The translations under genes were made by a program, and so were the position numbers. Of a stretch of 64,000 nt of DNA, positions 14,500 through 24,575 are shown in pieces (positions within the stretch are counted from its first letter, which is position 1; every line of letters starts with the position of its first letter). The DNA is taken from positions 1-64,000 of the forward strand of contig OMWC01000014.1 of the NCBI GenBank assembly GCA_900314655.1, read 5' to 3'. This DNA comes from an uncultured Prevotellaceae bacterium. Lineage in GTDB: Bacteria; Bacteroidota; Bacteroidia; Bacteroidales; Bacteroidaceae. The notes below the pieces were generated by a model. It did no database searches. It was not told the origin of the DNA and was given only the letters and a program-made list of their open reading frames with translations.

Positions 14500-15852
14500 A
14501 TGGATAATAAACAAACCACACTGGAACTGGGCACCAAACCCGTAGGACGGTTGCTGATGCAATATGCGCTGCCGGCCATGGTAGCGATGACGGCTTCGAG
14601 TCTCTACAACATCATCGACCGGGCTTTCATCGGGCAGGTGGTGGGCCCAGAGGCTATCGCCGGTCTTGGCATCACTTTCCCGCTGATGAACCTGAGCGGT
14701 GCATTTGGAGCCGCCGTTGGTGTGGGAGCCTCGACATGCATCTCCGTAAAACTGGGGCAGAAGGACTATAAAGCGGCAGAGCATCTGCTGGGTAATACCG
14801 TTACCTTGAACCTCATCGTGGGACTGCTCTTCATGGCCGTCTGTTTTGTCTTCCTAAACCCCATCCTCAGGTTTTTCGGAGCCAGCGATGTAACACTTCC
14901 CTATGCCCGCGAGTTCATGGAGGTAATTCTCGCCGGAAATATGATCACCCACATGTATTTTGGAATGAATGCCGTGCTGAGAGCCGCCGGTAAGCCACGC
15001 CATGCCATGTATGCCGTGCTCTTCACGGTGGGCATGAACATCGCGCTGGTCATTGCTTTCGTGTGGTGGTTCAGATGGGGTATCCGAGGTGCGGCCTTGG
15101 CTACCGTCACCTCACAATCGATGGCCCTCTGCTGGCAACTATGGATATTCTCCGACAAGAAGGAACTGCTCCACTTGAGGCGCGGCATCTATCGGCTGAA
15201 GGCTGACTTGGTGAAGAACATCATCTCCATTGGTATCTCACCGTTCTTGATGAATGCTACGGCCTGTGTTGTGGTGATTTTCATGAACAACCAATTCGTG
15301 CGCTATGGCGGTGACATGGCCGTAGGTGCCTATTCCATTGCCAACAGCATCGCAATGGTGTTCTTCATGTTTGTAATCGGCGTAAACCAAGGCATGCAGC
15401 CCATCGCCGGCTATAACTACGGTGCGATGAAATACGACCGCATGATGCGCGTGCTTTGGCTTGCCATAGCGGTAGCAACTGGCATCCTGCTCTTGGGATG
15501 GGGGCTCTCCATGCTGTTCCCCAGACAACTGGCCCGCATCTTCACCACCGACAAGACACTTATCGACATGGCCTCACGCGGCATCAAGCTCAATATGTTG
15601 GTGTTCTACGTGGTAGCGGGACAAGCCGTCATCACCAACTTCTTCCAATGTATCGGGAAGGTGAAGATCAGCATTTTCCTCTCGTTGACGCGCCAGCTGA
15701 TTTTACTGATTCCCATGGCCTATATCCTGCCGCTCTTTCTGGGGCTCGACGGCGTGTGGTACTCAATGGCTGCCAGCGACCTCGGATCGGCGCTGATGAC
15801 ATGGCCCATTCTCTTCGCATTCCTTAAAAAGTTCAAGCATAGTATAACCTGA
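14500..15852 (+). CDS. MATE-family multidrug/Na+ antiporter
   Basis: This 450-residue protein has twelve predicted membrane helices in two MatE halves (about 15-220 and 235-440). Diagnostic segments include YALPAMVAMTASSLYNIIDR near the start and FVIGVNQGMQPIAGYNYGA in the second half. MATE transporters export cationic compounds against H+ or Na+. It is the first gene of a long co-directional run, but its role there is not obvious from the neighbours. Confidence 0.9.
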   Translation: MDNKQTTLELGTKPVGRLLMQYALPAMVAMTASSLYNIIDRAFIGQVVGPEAIAGLGITFPLMNLSGAFGAAVGVGASTCISVKLGQKDYKAAEHLLGNTVTLNLIVGLLFMAVCFVFLNPILRFFGASDVTLPYAREFMEVILAGNMITHMYFGMNAVLRAAGKPRHAMYAVLFTVGMNIALVIAFVWWFRWGIRGAALATVTSQSMALCWQLWIFSDKKELLHLRRGIYRLKADLVKNIISIGISPFLMNATACVVVIFMNNQFVRYGGDMAVGAYSIANSIAMVFFMFVIGVNQGMQPIAGYNYGAMKYDRMMRVLWLAIAVATGILLLGWGLSMLFPRQLARIFTTDKTLIDMASRGIKLNMLVFYVVAGQAVITNFFQCIGKVKISIFLSLTRQLILLIPMAYILPLFLGLDGVWYSMAASDLGSALMTWPILFAFLKKFKHSIT

Positions 15853-15863
15853 AACTCATCATA

Positions 15864-16472
15864 ATGGAAAAAATCATCATTAACATCGGTCGGCAATTCG
15901 CATCCGGAGGACGCTATATTTCAAAGAAACTCTGCGAGAAATTCGGCTGCAAGTATTTCGACAAAGAGATTCTTGACTTGGCTGCCAAGGAAAGCGGTTT
16001 CTCGCCCGATGTATTCAAAAAGAGCGACGAGAAGAAGAGTTTTATACATACGCTCTTCCACCTCCACGCTCCGATGCTTTCCGACGACAATTTCTATAAC
16101 AACAAGTTCTCTGAGGAGAGTCTTTTCAAGTTCCAGTGCGATGCCATCCGGAAAGCCGCCAGTCAAGGAAACTGCCTGTTCATCGGACGGTGTGCCGACT
16201 ATGTGCTACGAGATGAGCCAAACACGGTGAGCATCTTCCTCGCTGCCGACATGGAAGACCGAATCAACCGTACGATGGAACGCTATAACATGGATGAGGA
16301 AAGTGCGCGGAAGACCATCAGCAAGAAAGACAGCACGCGTGCCTCCTACTACAACTATTACACGGGAAAGAAATGGGGTGCCGCCGAAAGTTATGACCTC
16401 TGCATCAACACCTCCATTTTCGGACTTGATGAAACAGCGAAATTTATTGCCGACTTTATCCGCAAAAGATGA
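15864..16472 (+). CDS. Cytidylate kinase-like protein
   Basis: The 202-residue protein belongs to the cytidylate-kinase-2 (AAA_26) group: IINIGRQFASGGRYISKKLC resembles a degenerate P-loop, and FIGRCADYVLRDEP and ESYDLCINTS are typical. The canonical GxxGxGK loop is not evident (GRQFASGG takes its place), as in other members. Real cmk would be expected elsewhere. It overlaps the phosphodiesterase start by ATGA. Confidence 0.8.
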   Translation: MEKIIINIGRQFASGGRYISKKLCEKFGCKYFDKEILDLAAKESGFSPDVFKKSDEKKSFIHTLFHLHAPMLSDDNFYNNKFSEESLFKFQCDAIRKAASQGNCLFIGRCADYVLRDEPNTVSIFLAADMEDRINRTMERYNMDEESARKTISKKDSTRASYYNYYTGKKWGAAESYDLCINTSIFGLDETAKFIADFIRKR

Positions 16473-16963
16473 AAAGGATAGGCATCATCAGCGACACCCA
16501 CGCCTACTGGGATGAGAAGTATCTGCATTACTTCGAGCCTTGCGACGAAATATGGCACGCAGGGGACATCGGTTCTCTCGAGGTGGCCCAGAAACTGGCG
16601 GAGTTCCGTCCGTTGAAAGCCGTATATGGAAATATTGACGGTGGTGACGTGCGCCGTATCTTCCCCGAGACCCTCAGATGGAAATGCGAGGATGTGGATG
16701 TTCTGATGAAGCACATAGGCGGATATCCCGGTAATTACGACCCCAGCATCCGTGCCCTGATATTCCGCAATCCTCCTCAACTCTTCATCAGCGGGCATTC
16801 ACATATCCTGAAGGTGAAGTTCGACAAGACACTGAATCTGCTCCACATCAATCCAGGTGCAGCAGGGCTCTACGGATGGCATAAGGAGCGTACTCTGATA
16901 AGATTGGCCGTCGAAGGCAATAAATTCACCGATTGCGAAGTTATTACATTAGAAAAGAGATAG
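16469..16963 (+). CDS. YfcE/MJ0936-type metallophosphoesterase
   Basis: The 164-residue calcineurin-like phosphoesterase has the metal-binding motifs in order: GIISDTHAY, WHAGDIGS, YGNIDGGD and the C-terminal SGHSHILKVK. Small proteins of this kind are Mn-dependent phosphodiesterases with unknown physiological substrates. Translationally coupled to the kinase-like gene before it. Confidence 0.9.
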   Translation: MKRIGIISDTHAYWDEKYLHYFEPCDEIWHAGDIGSLEVAQKLAEFRPLKAVYGNIDGGDVRRIFPETLRWKCEDVDVLMKHIGGYPGNYDPSIRALIFRNPPQLFISGHSHILKVKFDKTLNLLHINPGAAGLYGWHKERTLIRLAVEGNKFTDCEVITLEKR

Positions 16964-16970
16964 AAAAAAG

Positions 16971-17138
16971 ATGGAGACTTTCTTTACGTTCGTACGATCT
17001 ATGGCCAAGGGAATCTTTCAAGGCATCAACCAATATATCACCAATGACCTGCCTTCACATTTACTCTTGCTTATCGCAGCGTGCGTAATCGTTATCATTC
17101 ATTTCGCCATCAGACTTTTCAAAAACAGAGATAAATAA
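16971..17138 (+). CDS. 55-residue single-pass membrane protein
   Basis: A short frame starts 7 bp after the phosphodiesterase stop and ends 14 bp before rfbB. It encodes METFFTFVRSMAKGIFQG, a linker, one hydrophobic helix (about residues 31-47) and a basic tail (RLFKNRDK). Tight fit in the gene run, an upstream purine stretch (AGAAAAAAG) and the positive-inside tail support it as real. Function unknown. Confidence 0.6.
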   Translation: METFFTFVRSMAKGIFQGINQYITNDLPSHLLLLIAACVIVIIHFAIRLFKNRDK

Positions 17139-17152
17139 AACAATTATAATAT

Positions 17153-18283
17153 ATGAGAACAATTGTCATTACCGGCGGTGCCGGATTCATTGGAAGTCAC
17201 GTGGTTCGCCTCTTCGTGAACAAGTATCCCGACTATCACATCATCAATCTCGACAAACTGACGTATGCGGGTAATCTAGCTAATCTCAAGGACATCGAAG
17301 ACAAACCCAACTATGAGTTCGTCAAGATGGACATCTGCGACTTTGAGGCTTTCTATCAACTGATGCAGGACAAGAAGGTGGATGGTATCATCCATCTTGC
17401 AGCTGAATCGCACGTGGACCGCTCCATCAAGGACCCCTTCACCTTTGCCAAAACCAACGTGATGGGTACCTTATCCTTACTACAGGCTGCCAAACTCTAC
17501 TGGGAGTCGCTTCCTGAGCGTTATGAAGGCAAGCGTTTCTACCATATCTCTACCGACGAAGTTTATGGCGCCCTGAAACTGACCAACCCCGAAGGCATCG
17601 AGTCACCCTTCACCACGACAGCCTCATCTGAGCATCACCATGCCTATGGCAAGGACTTCTTTGTGGAGACGACGAAATACACGCCCCACTCCCCCTACTC
17701 TGCCTCAAAGGCTTCAAGTGACCACTTCGTGCGTGCCTACCACGACACTTACGGAATGCCAACCATCGTCACCAACTGTTCGAACAACTATGGCCCATAT
17801 CAGTTCCCCGAGAAACTGATTCCGCTCTTCATCAACAATATCCGCCACCGCAAGCCACTGCCCGTCTATGGCAAAGGTGAGAATGTGCGCGACTGGCTGT
17901 TCGTGGAAGACCACGCTCGTGCAATCGACCTGATTTTCCATAAGGGAATCATTGCCGAAACCTATAACATCGGAGGCTTCAACGAATGGAAGAACATCGA
18001 CATTATCAAGGTGGTCATCAAAACCGTTGACCGGCTGCTTGGTCGCAAGGAAGGTGAAGACATGGATCTCATCACCTACGTCACCGACCGTCTGGGACAC
18101 GATGCCCGCTATGCCATCGACTCCCGCAAACTGAAGGAAGAACTCGGATGGGAGCCTTCGCTGCAGTTCGAGGAAGGTATCGAAAAGACCGTTCGCTGGT
18201 ACTTGGACAACCAAGATTGGCTCGACAACGTGACCTCTGGCGACTACCAGAAGTACTACGAGAAGATGTATAATAATAGGTAA
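17153..18283 (+). CDS. rfbB: dTDP-glucose 4,6-dehydratase
   Basis: At 376 residues this is an extended SDR enzyme that converts dTDP-glucose to dTDP-4-keto-6-deoxyglucose. The NAD-binding TGGAGFIGSHVVR lies at the N-terminus, followed by HLAAESHVDRSI, the STDEVYG loop, the catalytic YSASKASSDH (YxxxK) and the RDWLFVEDHARAI region. The partner genes rmlA, C and D are not adjacent, but a ketoisomerase that would use its product lies at 20,431. Confidence 0.95.
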   Translation: MRTIVITGGAGFIGSHVVRLFVNKYPDYHIINLDKLTYAGNLANLKDIEDKPNYEFVKMDICDFEAFYQLMQDKKVDGIIHLAAESHVDRSIKDPFTFAKTNVMGTLSLLQAAKLYWESLPERYEGKRFYHISTDEVYGALKLTNPEGIESPFTTTASSEHHHAYGKDFFVETTKYTPHSPYSASKASSDHFVRAYHDTYGMPTIVTNCSNNYGPYQFPEKLIPLFINNIRHRKPLPVYGKGENVRDWLFVEDHARAIDLIFHKGIIAETYNIGGFNEWKNIDIIKVVIKTVDRLLGRKEGEDMDLITYVTDRLGHDARYAIDSRKLKEELGWEPSLQFEEGIEKTVRWYLDNQDWLDNVTSGDYQKYYEKMYNNR

Positions 18284-18289
18284 AACAGC

Positions 18290-19231
18290 ATGGTAACCTC
18301 CAGGCTAAATCATAGGTGTATTGGGCAGACATTGGGTCTCATTGCGCTTGGTGTTTTGTCTCTGTGTGGCGTTTCCCTATTCAATAAGGAAACCTTCCTG
18401 CCTATCTTGTTTGTCTGGTTGGGGTTCACTTTGCTTTTTTCTGCTTTCTATTTGGCTTCCATCAAGCGCATCATTGTTGTTGCTGATGGGTTGGAGACAC
18501 AAAACTTGCTGTTGCCATTCTGGAAACGGTTCTATCGCTTTGCTGAGTTTGACTATGCTCAGAGCGAGTATAGTAAGTCTGGCGAAGTGCTCAGGTTGAT
18601 TAAGAACGGTGAACGGCAGCTCAGCATTGCTTCCAATACATACCTAAATTTCGAGGAGATAAAAGGAGCCATAGCTGTTAAGGATAAGTCAGGCTTCTTT
18701 GTCAGAGAGAATGCCGAAGTCGTATCGGAATACGACAAGGTAAGCTTGTATGGGATTACAGGTTTCGGGTTATTCTTTGTGCTCATTGGTGTTGCTGTTG
18801 CTCTTTCAGATGTGATTGATGGTAGACCTCTACGACTGGGTTCCATCATTATAGGTATAAGTGCAATATTGCTTTTTGGAAGCTTGCTTTTCATCTATCT
18901 CTTTTCCCATAAGGAAATCAAGGTATGGCGTGGACAAGTAGAGGTGAAACGGTTGTTGTGGCCGTTTAAGGTTCGATACTATGACGTGTCCGACTTTGAT
19001 GGCTTCTATTATGTGCTGGAGAAATCAAACGGTCAGTTGGGTTCAAGAGACGAGAATTCTATTTGGCTCGTTAAGAATCATAGACTGGCAGTTTCTGTGT
19101 CTGAACCGATGTACAGGAATTATGAGGAACTGAAAACCGCGTTTCAGCCTGTTCCATGTCTGGGAAGATTGGAGTTCATGGGCTTCCAGTCATTGAAATA
19201 TCATTTAGGTAAAAAAATTAATTGGAGATGA
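18290..19231 (+). CDS. Unknown four-helix membrane protein
   Basis: The 313-residue protein has two hydrophobic helix pairs (about residues 13-57 and 152-204), each followed by a soluble stretch of strands that resemble each other ([20 protein letters not shown] and [20 protein letters not shown]). It seems to be an internal duplication: helix pair plus PH-like domain, twice. No named family is recognised. Codons are clearly more T-rich than in rfbB or purT, which suggests later insertion. Its TGA overlaps the ATG of purT, so translation of purT may depend on it. Confidence 0.75.
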   Translation: MVTSRLNHRCIGQTLGLIALGVLSLCGVSLFNKETFLPILFVWLGFTLLFSAFYLASIKRIIVVADGLETQNLLLPFWKRFYRFAEFDYAQSEYSKSGEVLRLIKNGERQLSIASNTYLNFEEIKGAIAVKDKSGFFVRENAEVVSEYDKVSLYGITGFGLFFVLIGVAVALSDVIDGRPLRLGSIIIGISAILLFGSLLFIYLFSHKEIKVWRGQVEVKRLLWPFKVRYYDVSDFDGFYYVLEKSNGQLGSRDENSIWLVKNHRLAVSVSEPMYRNYEELKTAFQPVPCLGRLEFMGFQSLKYHLGKKINWR

Positions 19232-20427
19232 AAAAAATACTTTTATTAGGCTCAGGCGAACTGGGCAAGGAGTTTGTAATTGCCGCCATGAGGGCTGGCC
19301 AGTATGTAATTGCTTGCGACCGCTACGATAATGCGCCCGCCATGCAGGTGGCCGATGAGCGCGAAGTGTTCTCCATGCTCGACGGCGATGCCCTTGAGGC
19401 GGTGGTAAAAAAGCACCAGCCCGACATCATCGTTCCCGAGATTGAAGCCATCCGCACGGAGCGTCTTTTCAAGTTCGAGGAGCAGGGCATTCAGGTGGTA
19501 CCGTCGGCCCGTGCCGTCAACTACACCATGAACCGCCGCGCCATCCGTGACCTTGCTGCAAAGGAACTTGGTCTGCGCACGGCCAAATATTTCTATGCCA
19601 AAACCTTCGATGAATTCAAGCGTGCTGCCGACGAGATTGGATTCCCCTGTGTGGTAAAACCGCTAATGTCGTCTTCAGGCCACGGTCAGAGTTACGTACA
19701 CAACGACGACGAACTGGAACAGGCTTTCCGTGAGGCAATGGAAGGCAGTCGCGGCGACGTAAAGGAAGTAATCATCGAGGAGTTCATCGATTTCGAATCC
19801 GAATTCACGCTGCTCACCGTCACACAGCAACATGGCTGGCCCACGCTGTTCTGTCCGCCCATTGGTCATGTGCAGAAGGGTGGCGACTATCGTGAGTCTT
19901 GGCAACCTTACAAGATTTCAGACGAAGCCCTGAAACAGGCACAGCACATGGCCGACCAAGTGACCAAAGCGTTGACAGGTGCCGGCATCTGGGGCGTGGA
20001 ATTCTTCCTTACCAAACAGGGCGAGGTCATCTTCTCTGAACTTTCACCGCGTCCACACGACACGGGTATGGTGACACTCGGTCATACTACCAATCTTTCG
20101 GAGTTCGAGCTCCACCTCCGCGCTGTTCTCGGACTGCCCATTGCAGGCATCCATCTTGAGCATGCCGGAGCTTCTGCCGTCATCCTATCACCCAAAGAAG
20201 TGACTACTCCCGTTGATCGCTCGCTCCTGCCCTACAATCTCGAAGAGGCACTCCGTGAAGACCGCACCCGTATTCGTATCTTCGGCAAGCCCGATGCCCA
20301 CTTCGGCCGTCGTATGGGTGTAGTGTTATGCTACGGAGACCCTGATGCCGACGTTGATGCCCTTCGCGACAAAGCCAAGCGCTTGGCCAAGACCGTACTC
20401 GGCACCGATCCTTATATGAAGAAATAA
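19228..20427 (+). CDS. purT: Formate-dependent phosphoribosylglycinamide formyltransferase
   Basis: The 399-residue protein is an ATP-grasp enzyme that makes formyl-GAR from GAR, formate and ATP in purine synthesis. Evidence: the nucleotide fold [20 protein letters not shown], the ATP-grasp loop [14 protein letters not shown], and the metal-binding [16 protein letters not shown]. The ATG at 19,228 overlaps the upstream stop in ATGA; a TTG two codons earlier is less likely. Confidence 0.95.
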   Translation: MKKILLLGSGELGKEFVIAAMRAGQYVIACDRYDNAPAMQVADEREVFSMLDGDALEAVVKKHQPDIIVPEIEAIRTERLFKFEEQGIQVVPSARAVNYTMNRRAIRDLAAKELGLRTAKYFYAKTFDEFKRAADEIGFPCVVKPLMSSSGHGQSYVHNDDELEQAFREAMEGSRGDVKEVIIEEFIDFESEFTLLTVTQQHGWPTLFCPPIGHVQKGGDYRESWQPYKISDEALKQAQHMADQVTKALTGAGIWGVEFFLTKQGEVIFSELSPRPHDTGMVTLGHTTNLSEFELHLRAVLGLPIAGIHLEHAGASAVILSPKEVTTPVDRSLLPYNLEEALREDRTRIRIFGKPDAHFGRRMGVVLCYGDPDADVDALRDKAKRLAKTVLGTDPYMKK

Positions 20428-20430
20428 GTT

Positions 20431-20841
20431 ATGAAAGAGCTGGGAAGAATCATAGAGCTACCCAAAATTACAGATCCCCGAGGCAACCTCACCGTTGCCG
20501 AGGCTTTCAAGGACGTGCCCTTCGACATCCACCGAGCCTATTGGGTTTACGATGTGCCAGGGGGTGAAAGTCGCGGAGGGCATGCCCATAAGCGGCTGCT
20601 CCAGTTAGTCGTGGCGATGAGCGGTTCCTTCACCGTTACACTCGATGATGGACATGAGCAGAAGAAATACTTGCTCAACCATCCCTGGGAAGGACTGCTC
20701 ATTGAAACCGAGACCTGGCGCACGCTCGACGATTTCTCATCGGGTGCCGTTTGTCTGGTATTGGCATCAGAGCCTTTTGATGAAGATGACTACATCTATG
20801 ACTACAACGAATTCTTGAAATACATCGGATGTTCGAAATAG
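20431..20841 (+). CDS. FdtA/QdtA-like dTDP-4-keto-6-deoxyhexose 3,4-ketoisomerase (cupin)
   Basis: This 136-residue WxcM-like cupin has the family start (IIELPKITDPRGNLTVAEA), the metal or acid-base histidines in RGGHAHKRLLQ and the strand WEGLLIETETWRTL. Members move the keto group of dTDP-4-keto-6-deoxyglucose, the product of RfbB, to position 3 during synthesis of amino-deoxy sugars. rfbB lies 2.1 kb upstream. A matching aminotransferase is not in the window, so the end product is open. Confidence 0.85.
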   Translation: MKELGRIIELPKITDPRGNLTVAEAFKDVPFDIHRAYWVYDVPGGESRGGHAHKRLLQLVVAMSGSFTVTLDDGHEQKKYLLNHPWEGLLIETETWRTLDDFSSGAVCLVLASEPFDEDDYIYDYNEFLKYIGCSK

Positions 20842-21764
20842 TCAGATACTCTGCATCCCTGGAAGACGAATGGAACCGGTTCGTGGCACAGTCGAAGAAT
20901 GGCACCTTCCTCTTCGACCGCCGCTATATGGACTATCATAGCGACCGTTTCGAGGACTATTCCCTGATGTTCTATAAGAAGGGTAAACTTTATGCCTTGT
21001 TGCCAGCCAACGAGAAGAACCATTGTCTCTACAGCCATCAAGGACTCACATACGGGGGACTCATCACCACGGTGAAGACGAAAGCAGAGGACGTGTTGCA
21101 GATCTTTCGCGAACTTAATGCCTATTACAAGAGCATAGGCGTTCAAAGCATCATTTACAAGGCCATCCCAAGTATTTATCACCAATGGCCTGCAGAAGAA
21201 GACCTCTATGCTCTCACATCGGTTTGTCAGGCAAAGCTCAAGATGCGCGATATCTCTTCAACCATCATGCTCAACAAACAGCTTCCTTTCACGGAATCAA
21301 GAAAATCAGGATTGCGAAAAGCCCAACAAACCGACATAAGTGTCATTGAGAGCGACAATATCGATGCTTTCTGGAATATACTTCAGGAGAATCTTCACCA
21401 TAAGTACGGAGTCAATCCCGTTCATACGGCAGCAGAACTGAAGCTACTGAAGTCGCGTTTTCCTCATCAGATACGCCTTTTCCTAGCTATTCTCAACGGC
21501 AAACCTTTAGGTGGAACAATCCTATTCATCACTCCCAATGTTGTGCACACTCAGTATATCTCCGCCAACGAAGAAGGCAAGCAAAAGGGAGCACTCGATT
21601 TGCTGTTTGAAGAAATACTGAAAAAGAATTGGAACAAGGACTTCTTCGACTTCGGGAAATCCACTTCCACCGACAGTTGCGAACTGAACGGCAGACTCAT
21701 TTTCCAAAAGGAAGGCTTCGGGGGACGTGCCATCTGCTACGACACCTACGAATGGACATTATAA
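20829..21764 (+). CDS. FemAB/GNAT-like acyltransferase
   Basis: The 311-residue protein has two GNAT-like halves, the second with IRLFLAILNGKPLGGTILF and the long helix-rich end found in FemAB-like and BioF2-like (Acetyltransf_6) proteins. It overlaps the ketoisomerase gene by 13 bp. In comparable clusters such genes sit next to FdtA homologues, so an N-acyl transfer to an amino sugar is a plausible, unproven role. Last gene of the run from 14,500; a terminator follows. Confidence 0.75.
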   Translation: MFEIVRYSASLEDEWNRFVAQSKNGTFLFDRRYMDYHSDRFEDYSLMFYKKGKLYALLPANEKNHCLYSHQGLTYGGLITTVKTKAEDVLQIFRELNAYYKSIGVQSIIYKAIPSIYHQWPAEEDLYALTSVCQAKLKMRDISSTIMLNKQLPFTESRKSGLRKAQQTDISVIESDNIDAFWNILQENLHHKYGVNPVHTAAELKLLKSRFPHQIRLFLAILNGKPLGGTILFITPNVVHTQYISANEEGKQKGALDLLFEEILKKNWNKDFFDFGKSTSTDSCELNGRLIFQKEGFGGRAICYDTYEWTL

Positions 21765-21765
21765 A

Positions 21766-21804
21766 AATAGAGGCTGACCCCAAAGTCAGCCTCTATTCTT
21801 TATT
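21766..21804. terminator. Intrinsic terminator between convergent units
   Basis: AATAGAGGCTGAC (21766-21778) pairs perfectly with GTCAGCCTCTATT (21785-21797), then CTTTATT. It separates the acyltransferase from lutC. Confidence 0.85.
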
Positions 21805-22393
21805 CGGGCATCAGAAATACTGTAACGCTCCGCGCCGCCTGTGCTCCCATCACCAGCACTTGGGCAATGTCGGCTGTTTTCGACGGGCCACTAATGAAAG
21901 TGCCATAGCCATCATATTCCTTGTCAAACTCTATGCGTTTGTATGCCTCATGCATATTGTTCACAATCTGGCTCTTCGGCAACAGGATGACCAGATTCTC
22001 CGAGATAAAGCACACAGCCTTCTCTTTCATCTGCTGCGGAATCCAGATGCAGGCATTCTCGGCCACACCAAACTTTCCGCGAATTACGCCCACGTCAGTA
22101 CCGTTCAAGTCGCGCGCACGCCCGATGGTGTCAGGATTCCTCGTGGCAATCGTCACTTCCGGCAGGTTACTGGCAAATTCCTTTGCATCGGGATAGAGAT
22201 TCTTTATCAATTGATTGATATCCTCTCCAGGCTTTACTTCCAGCACCTTTCCGCCCACATTCTCGGTCATCGAAATAAACTGGATCAGCGGATTGGGATA
22301 GGTGATGGCCTTTATATCGTCGAGTGATGGCATGTCATACTTCACCTTCACATTCTCGCGATACTTCTTCAATATATCTTCTTTGTTACTCAT
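21800..22393 (-). CDS. lutC: Lactate utilisation protein C (LUD domain)
   Basis: The 197-residue protein is essentially one LUD domain, with GVIRGKFGVAENACIWI and ISGPSKTADIAQVLVMGAQA as the conserved blocks (an SGPS-KTADIE-like motif). LutABC is the three-subunit iron-sulphur complex that oxidises L-lactate to pyruvate. Last gene of the operon. Confidence 0.9.
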   Translation of the reverse strand: MSNKEDILKKYRENVKVKYDMPSLDDIKAITYPNPLIQFISMTENVGGKVLEVKPGEDINQLIKNLYPDAKEFASNLPEVTIATRNPDTIGRARDLNGTDVGVIRGKFGVAENACIWIPQQMKEKAVCFISENLVILLPKSQIVNNMHEAYKRIEFDKEYDGYGTFISGPSKTADIAQVLVMGAQAARSVTVFLMPE

Positions 22394-22414
22394 AGCTTAT
22401 CACTTATCGTTTTT

Positions 22415-23797
22415 TCACTTATCATTTCCTTTCACTTTTCCCTTCTTCCAAAGTGTATGGAATGTCTGCTTCGGGAAGGTCATCATCTTATGGCCATCAG
22501 CCCATGGATTCAATCCGCAATTGATGAGCGGATCAGGCAAGATGTTGGCTAGCGGGGCAAACTTCAAGGCTGTGTTATACAAACCCGAGCTGCCGAACAA
22601 CATACCCATGCCACGGCTCATCATCTTCTTCTCAGGATTAGCCGTTCCGAACTCATCGAGTTGCTGACGCCATTGATAAATCTGATCGCCAAGGTTCACC
22701 TTCACCGGACATACCGTCTGACAACTCAGGCAGAGCGTACAGGCCGAAACGTTGCCGCTATGCTGATACTTGTCGCGCAGCATGCCGAGATTGATGCCGA
22801 TAGGACCTGGGATAAAATAGCTGTAGGAATATCCACCCGAACGACGATACACTGGACAGGTGTTCATACAAGAACCACAACGGATGCACTTCAATGCCTC
22901 CCAATGCTGTTCATTGCCAATCCATTCCGAACGACCGTTGTCCACGAGCACGATGTGCATCGGAGCGGCCGTAGGACGAGCCTTGCGGAAATGCGAGGTG
23001 TAAGTAGTGGTAGGCTGTCCTGTTCCTGCACGACAGAGCATACGCTGGAACACCGCCAGGCAGTCGTAGTTGGGTATCACCTTCTCCAGGCCCATTGCAG
23101 CAATATGCAGTTTGGGACACGATGTACTCATATCGGCATTACCTTCGTTGGTACACACTACGATGTCACCCGTCTCGGCTATGCCGAAGTTCGCACCCGT
23201 CATACCGGCATCAGCCGTAAGGAATTCGTTGCGCAACGACAAGCGCGCACAATAAGTAAGGTACGTGGGATCATGGTTGCCCTTCTCCGATCCTAACTTT
23301 TCCTCAAAGAGTTCACCCACGTCGTCGTGATTCAGATGGATGGCCGGCATCACGATATGACTTGGTTTCTGACCTTTGAGCTGAATGATACGTTCACCCA
23401 AGTCGGTCTCCACCACTTCTATGCCATGTTGCTCCAGATAGGGATTCATCTCGCACTCCTCGGTGAGCATCGACTTTGACTTCACAATCTTCTTCACGTT
23501 GGCCTGCTTCAGAATGCCCAGCACAATTTCGTTAAACTCCTGGGCATCCTTTGCCCAGTGAACGATACAGCCGTTTTTCTCTGCATTCGTGGCAAACTGA
23601 TCCAGATATTCATCCAGATGGGTCACGGTGTGGCGCTTGATCTGAGAAGCCTTCTCACGCAACTGTTCCCACTCTTCCAACCCGTAGGCCATATTGTCTC
23701 GTTTGGTACGAACACTCCAGAACGTAGCGTCGTGCCACTTTGCGTATGTCTGGTTCTTTAAGAACTCTTTTGCTGCTTTACTATGTCCTGTACTCAT
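22415..23797 (-). CDS. lutB: Lactate utilisation protein B, iron-sulphur subunit
   Basis: The 460-residue protein has an N-terminal LUD domain (ADAGMTGANFGIAETGDIVV is typical), then two 4Fe-4S clusters: CIRCGSCMNTCPVY and CTLCLSCQTVCPVKV. It transfers electrons in lactate oxidation with LutA and LutC. Starts inside the lutA stop (4-bp overlap). Confidence 0.95.
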   Translation of the reverse strand: MSTGHSKAAKEFLKNQTYAKWHDATFWSVRTKRDNMAYGLEEWEQLREKASQIKRHTVTHLDEYLDQFATNAEKNGCIVHWAKDAQEFNEIVLGILKQANVKKIVKSKSMLTEECEMNPYLEQHGIEVVETDLGERIIQLKGQKPSHIVMPAIHLNHDDVGELFEEKLGSEKGNHDPTYLTYCARLSLRNEFLTADAGMTGANFGIAETGDIVVCTNEGNADMSTSCPKLHIAAMGLEKVIPNYDCLAVFQRMLCRAGTGQPTTTYTSHFRKARPTAAPMHIVLVDNGRSEWIGNEQHWEALKCIRCGSCMNTCPVYRRSGGYSYSYFIPGPIGINLGMLRDKYQHSGNVSACTLCLSCQTVCPVKVNLGDQIYQWRQQLDEFGTANPEKKMMSRGMGMLFGSSGLYNTALKFAPLANILPDPLINCGLNPWADGHKMMTFPKQTFHTLWKKGKVKGNDK

Positions 23798-24528
23798 AAT
23801 CCTGCTGCTAAAATTTCAACCACATGCTTAAACTTCATATTCAGGCCCTGCTTTTTGGCAACGCCAGCCATGTGCATCAGGCACGAACAGTCGGGGCCAG
23901 TCACGTATTCAGCACCCGTCTGGATATGACGTTCCAGTTTGTCCTTGCCCATCTGAGCCGATACTGCCGTCTCTTCCACGGCGAACATACCACCAAAACC
24001 GCAGCACTCGTCAGGACGTTCCGGCTCCACCACCTCGCAACCGTCAACCAGCGCGAGCAAATCCTTAATCTTGTTGAACTTCTCCACATGCTCTTCTGAT
24101 GGTGAAGAGAGGCCCAGTTCACGCACGCCATGGCATGAATTATGCAGACTCACCTTGTGCGGGAACGTACCGAGCGGATGGTTCACCTTCAACACATCGT
24201 GAAGGAATTCCACCACATCCATGGCTTTCTTGGCCGTCTCGCACTCGTGGCCGGCCAAAAGACGCTCATAGTTTACACGAATGAAAGCCGTGCAACTCAC
24301 CGAAGGAGCCACAACATAGTCGAACCCCTTGAATTTCTCTTCAAACTTCTCGGCCAATGGTACCGACATCTTCTCGAATCCGCCGTTAGCCATCGGCTGT
24401 CCGCAACACGTCTGTCCTTCCGGATAATCCACGTCGAGCCCCAGATGCGTCAACAGTTTATATGTGGCCACACCCACTTCCGGATAGAGTGCGTCCACAT
24501 AACAGGGAATGAATAGACCGATTTTCAT
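23794..24528 (-). CDS. lutA: Lactate utilisation protein A, CCG-domain subunit
   Basis: The 244-residue protein has two cysteine-rich CCG domains (TCCGQPMANGG and ECCGFGGMFAVEE), the 4Fe-4S or heterodisulphide-type clusters of LutA, GlcF and HdrD proteins. First gene of the lutABC operon, with its own promoter at 24,576. Lactate use fits a fermentative gut or oral bacterium. Confidence 0.95.
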   Translation of the reverse strand: MKIGLFIPCYVDALYPEVGVATYKLLTHLGLDVDYPEGQTCCGQPMANGGFEKMSVPLAEKFEEKFKGFDYVVAPSVSCTAFIRVNYERLLAGHECETAKKAMDVVEFLHDVLKVNHPLGTFPHKVSLHNSCHGVRELGLSSPSEEHVEKFNKIKDLLALVDGCEVVEPERPDECCGFGGMFAVEETAVSAQMGKDKLERHIQTGAEYVTGPDCSCLMHMAGVAKKQGLNMKFKHVVEILAAGL

Positions 24529-24575
24529 AATGTTGATTTGTTATTGGATTTTAAGATAAATGATTGTATCGACTG

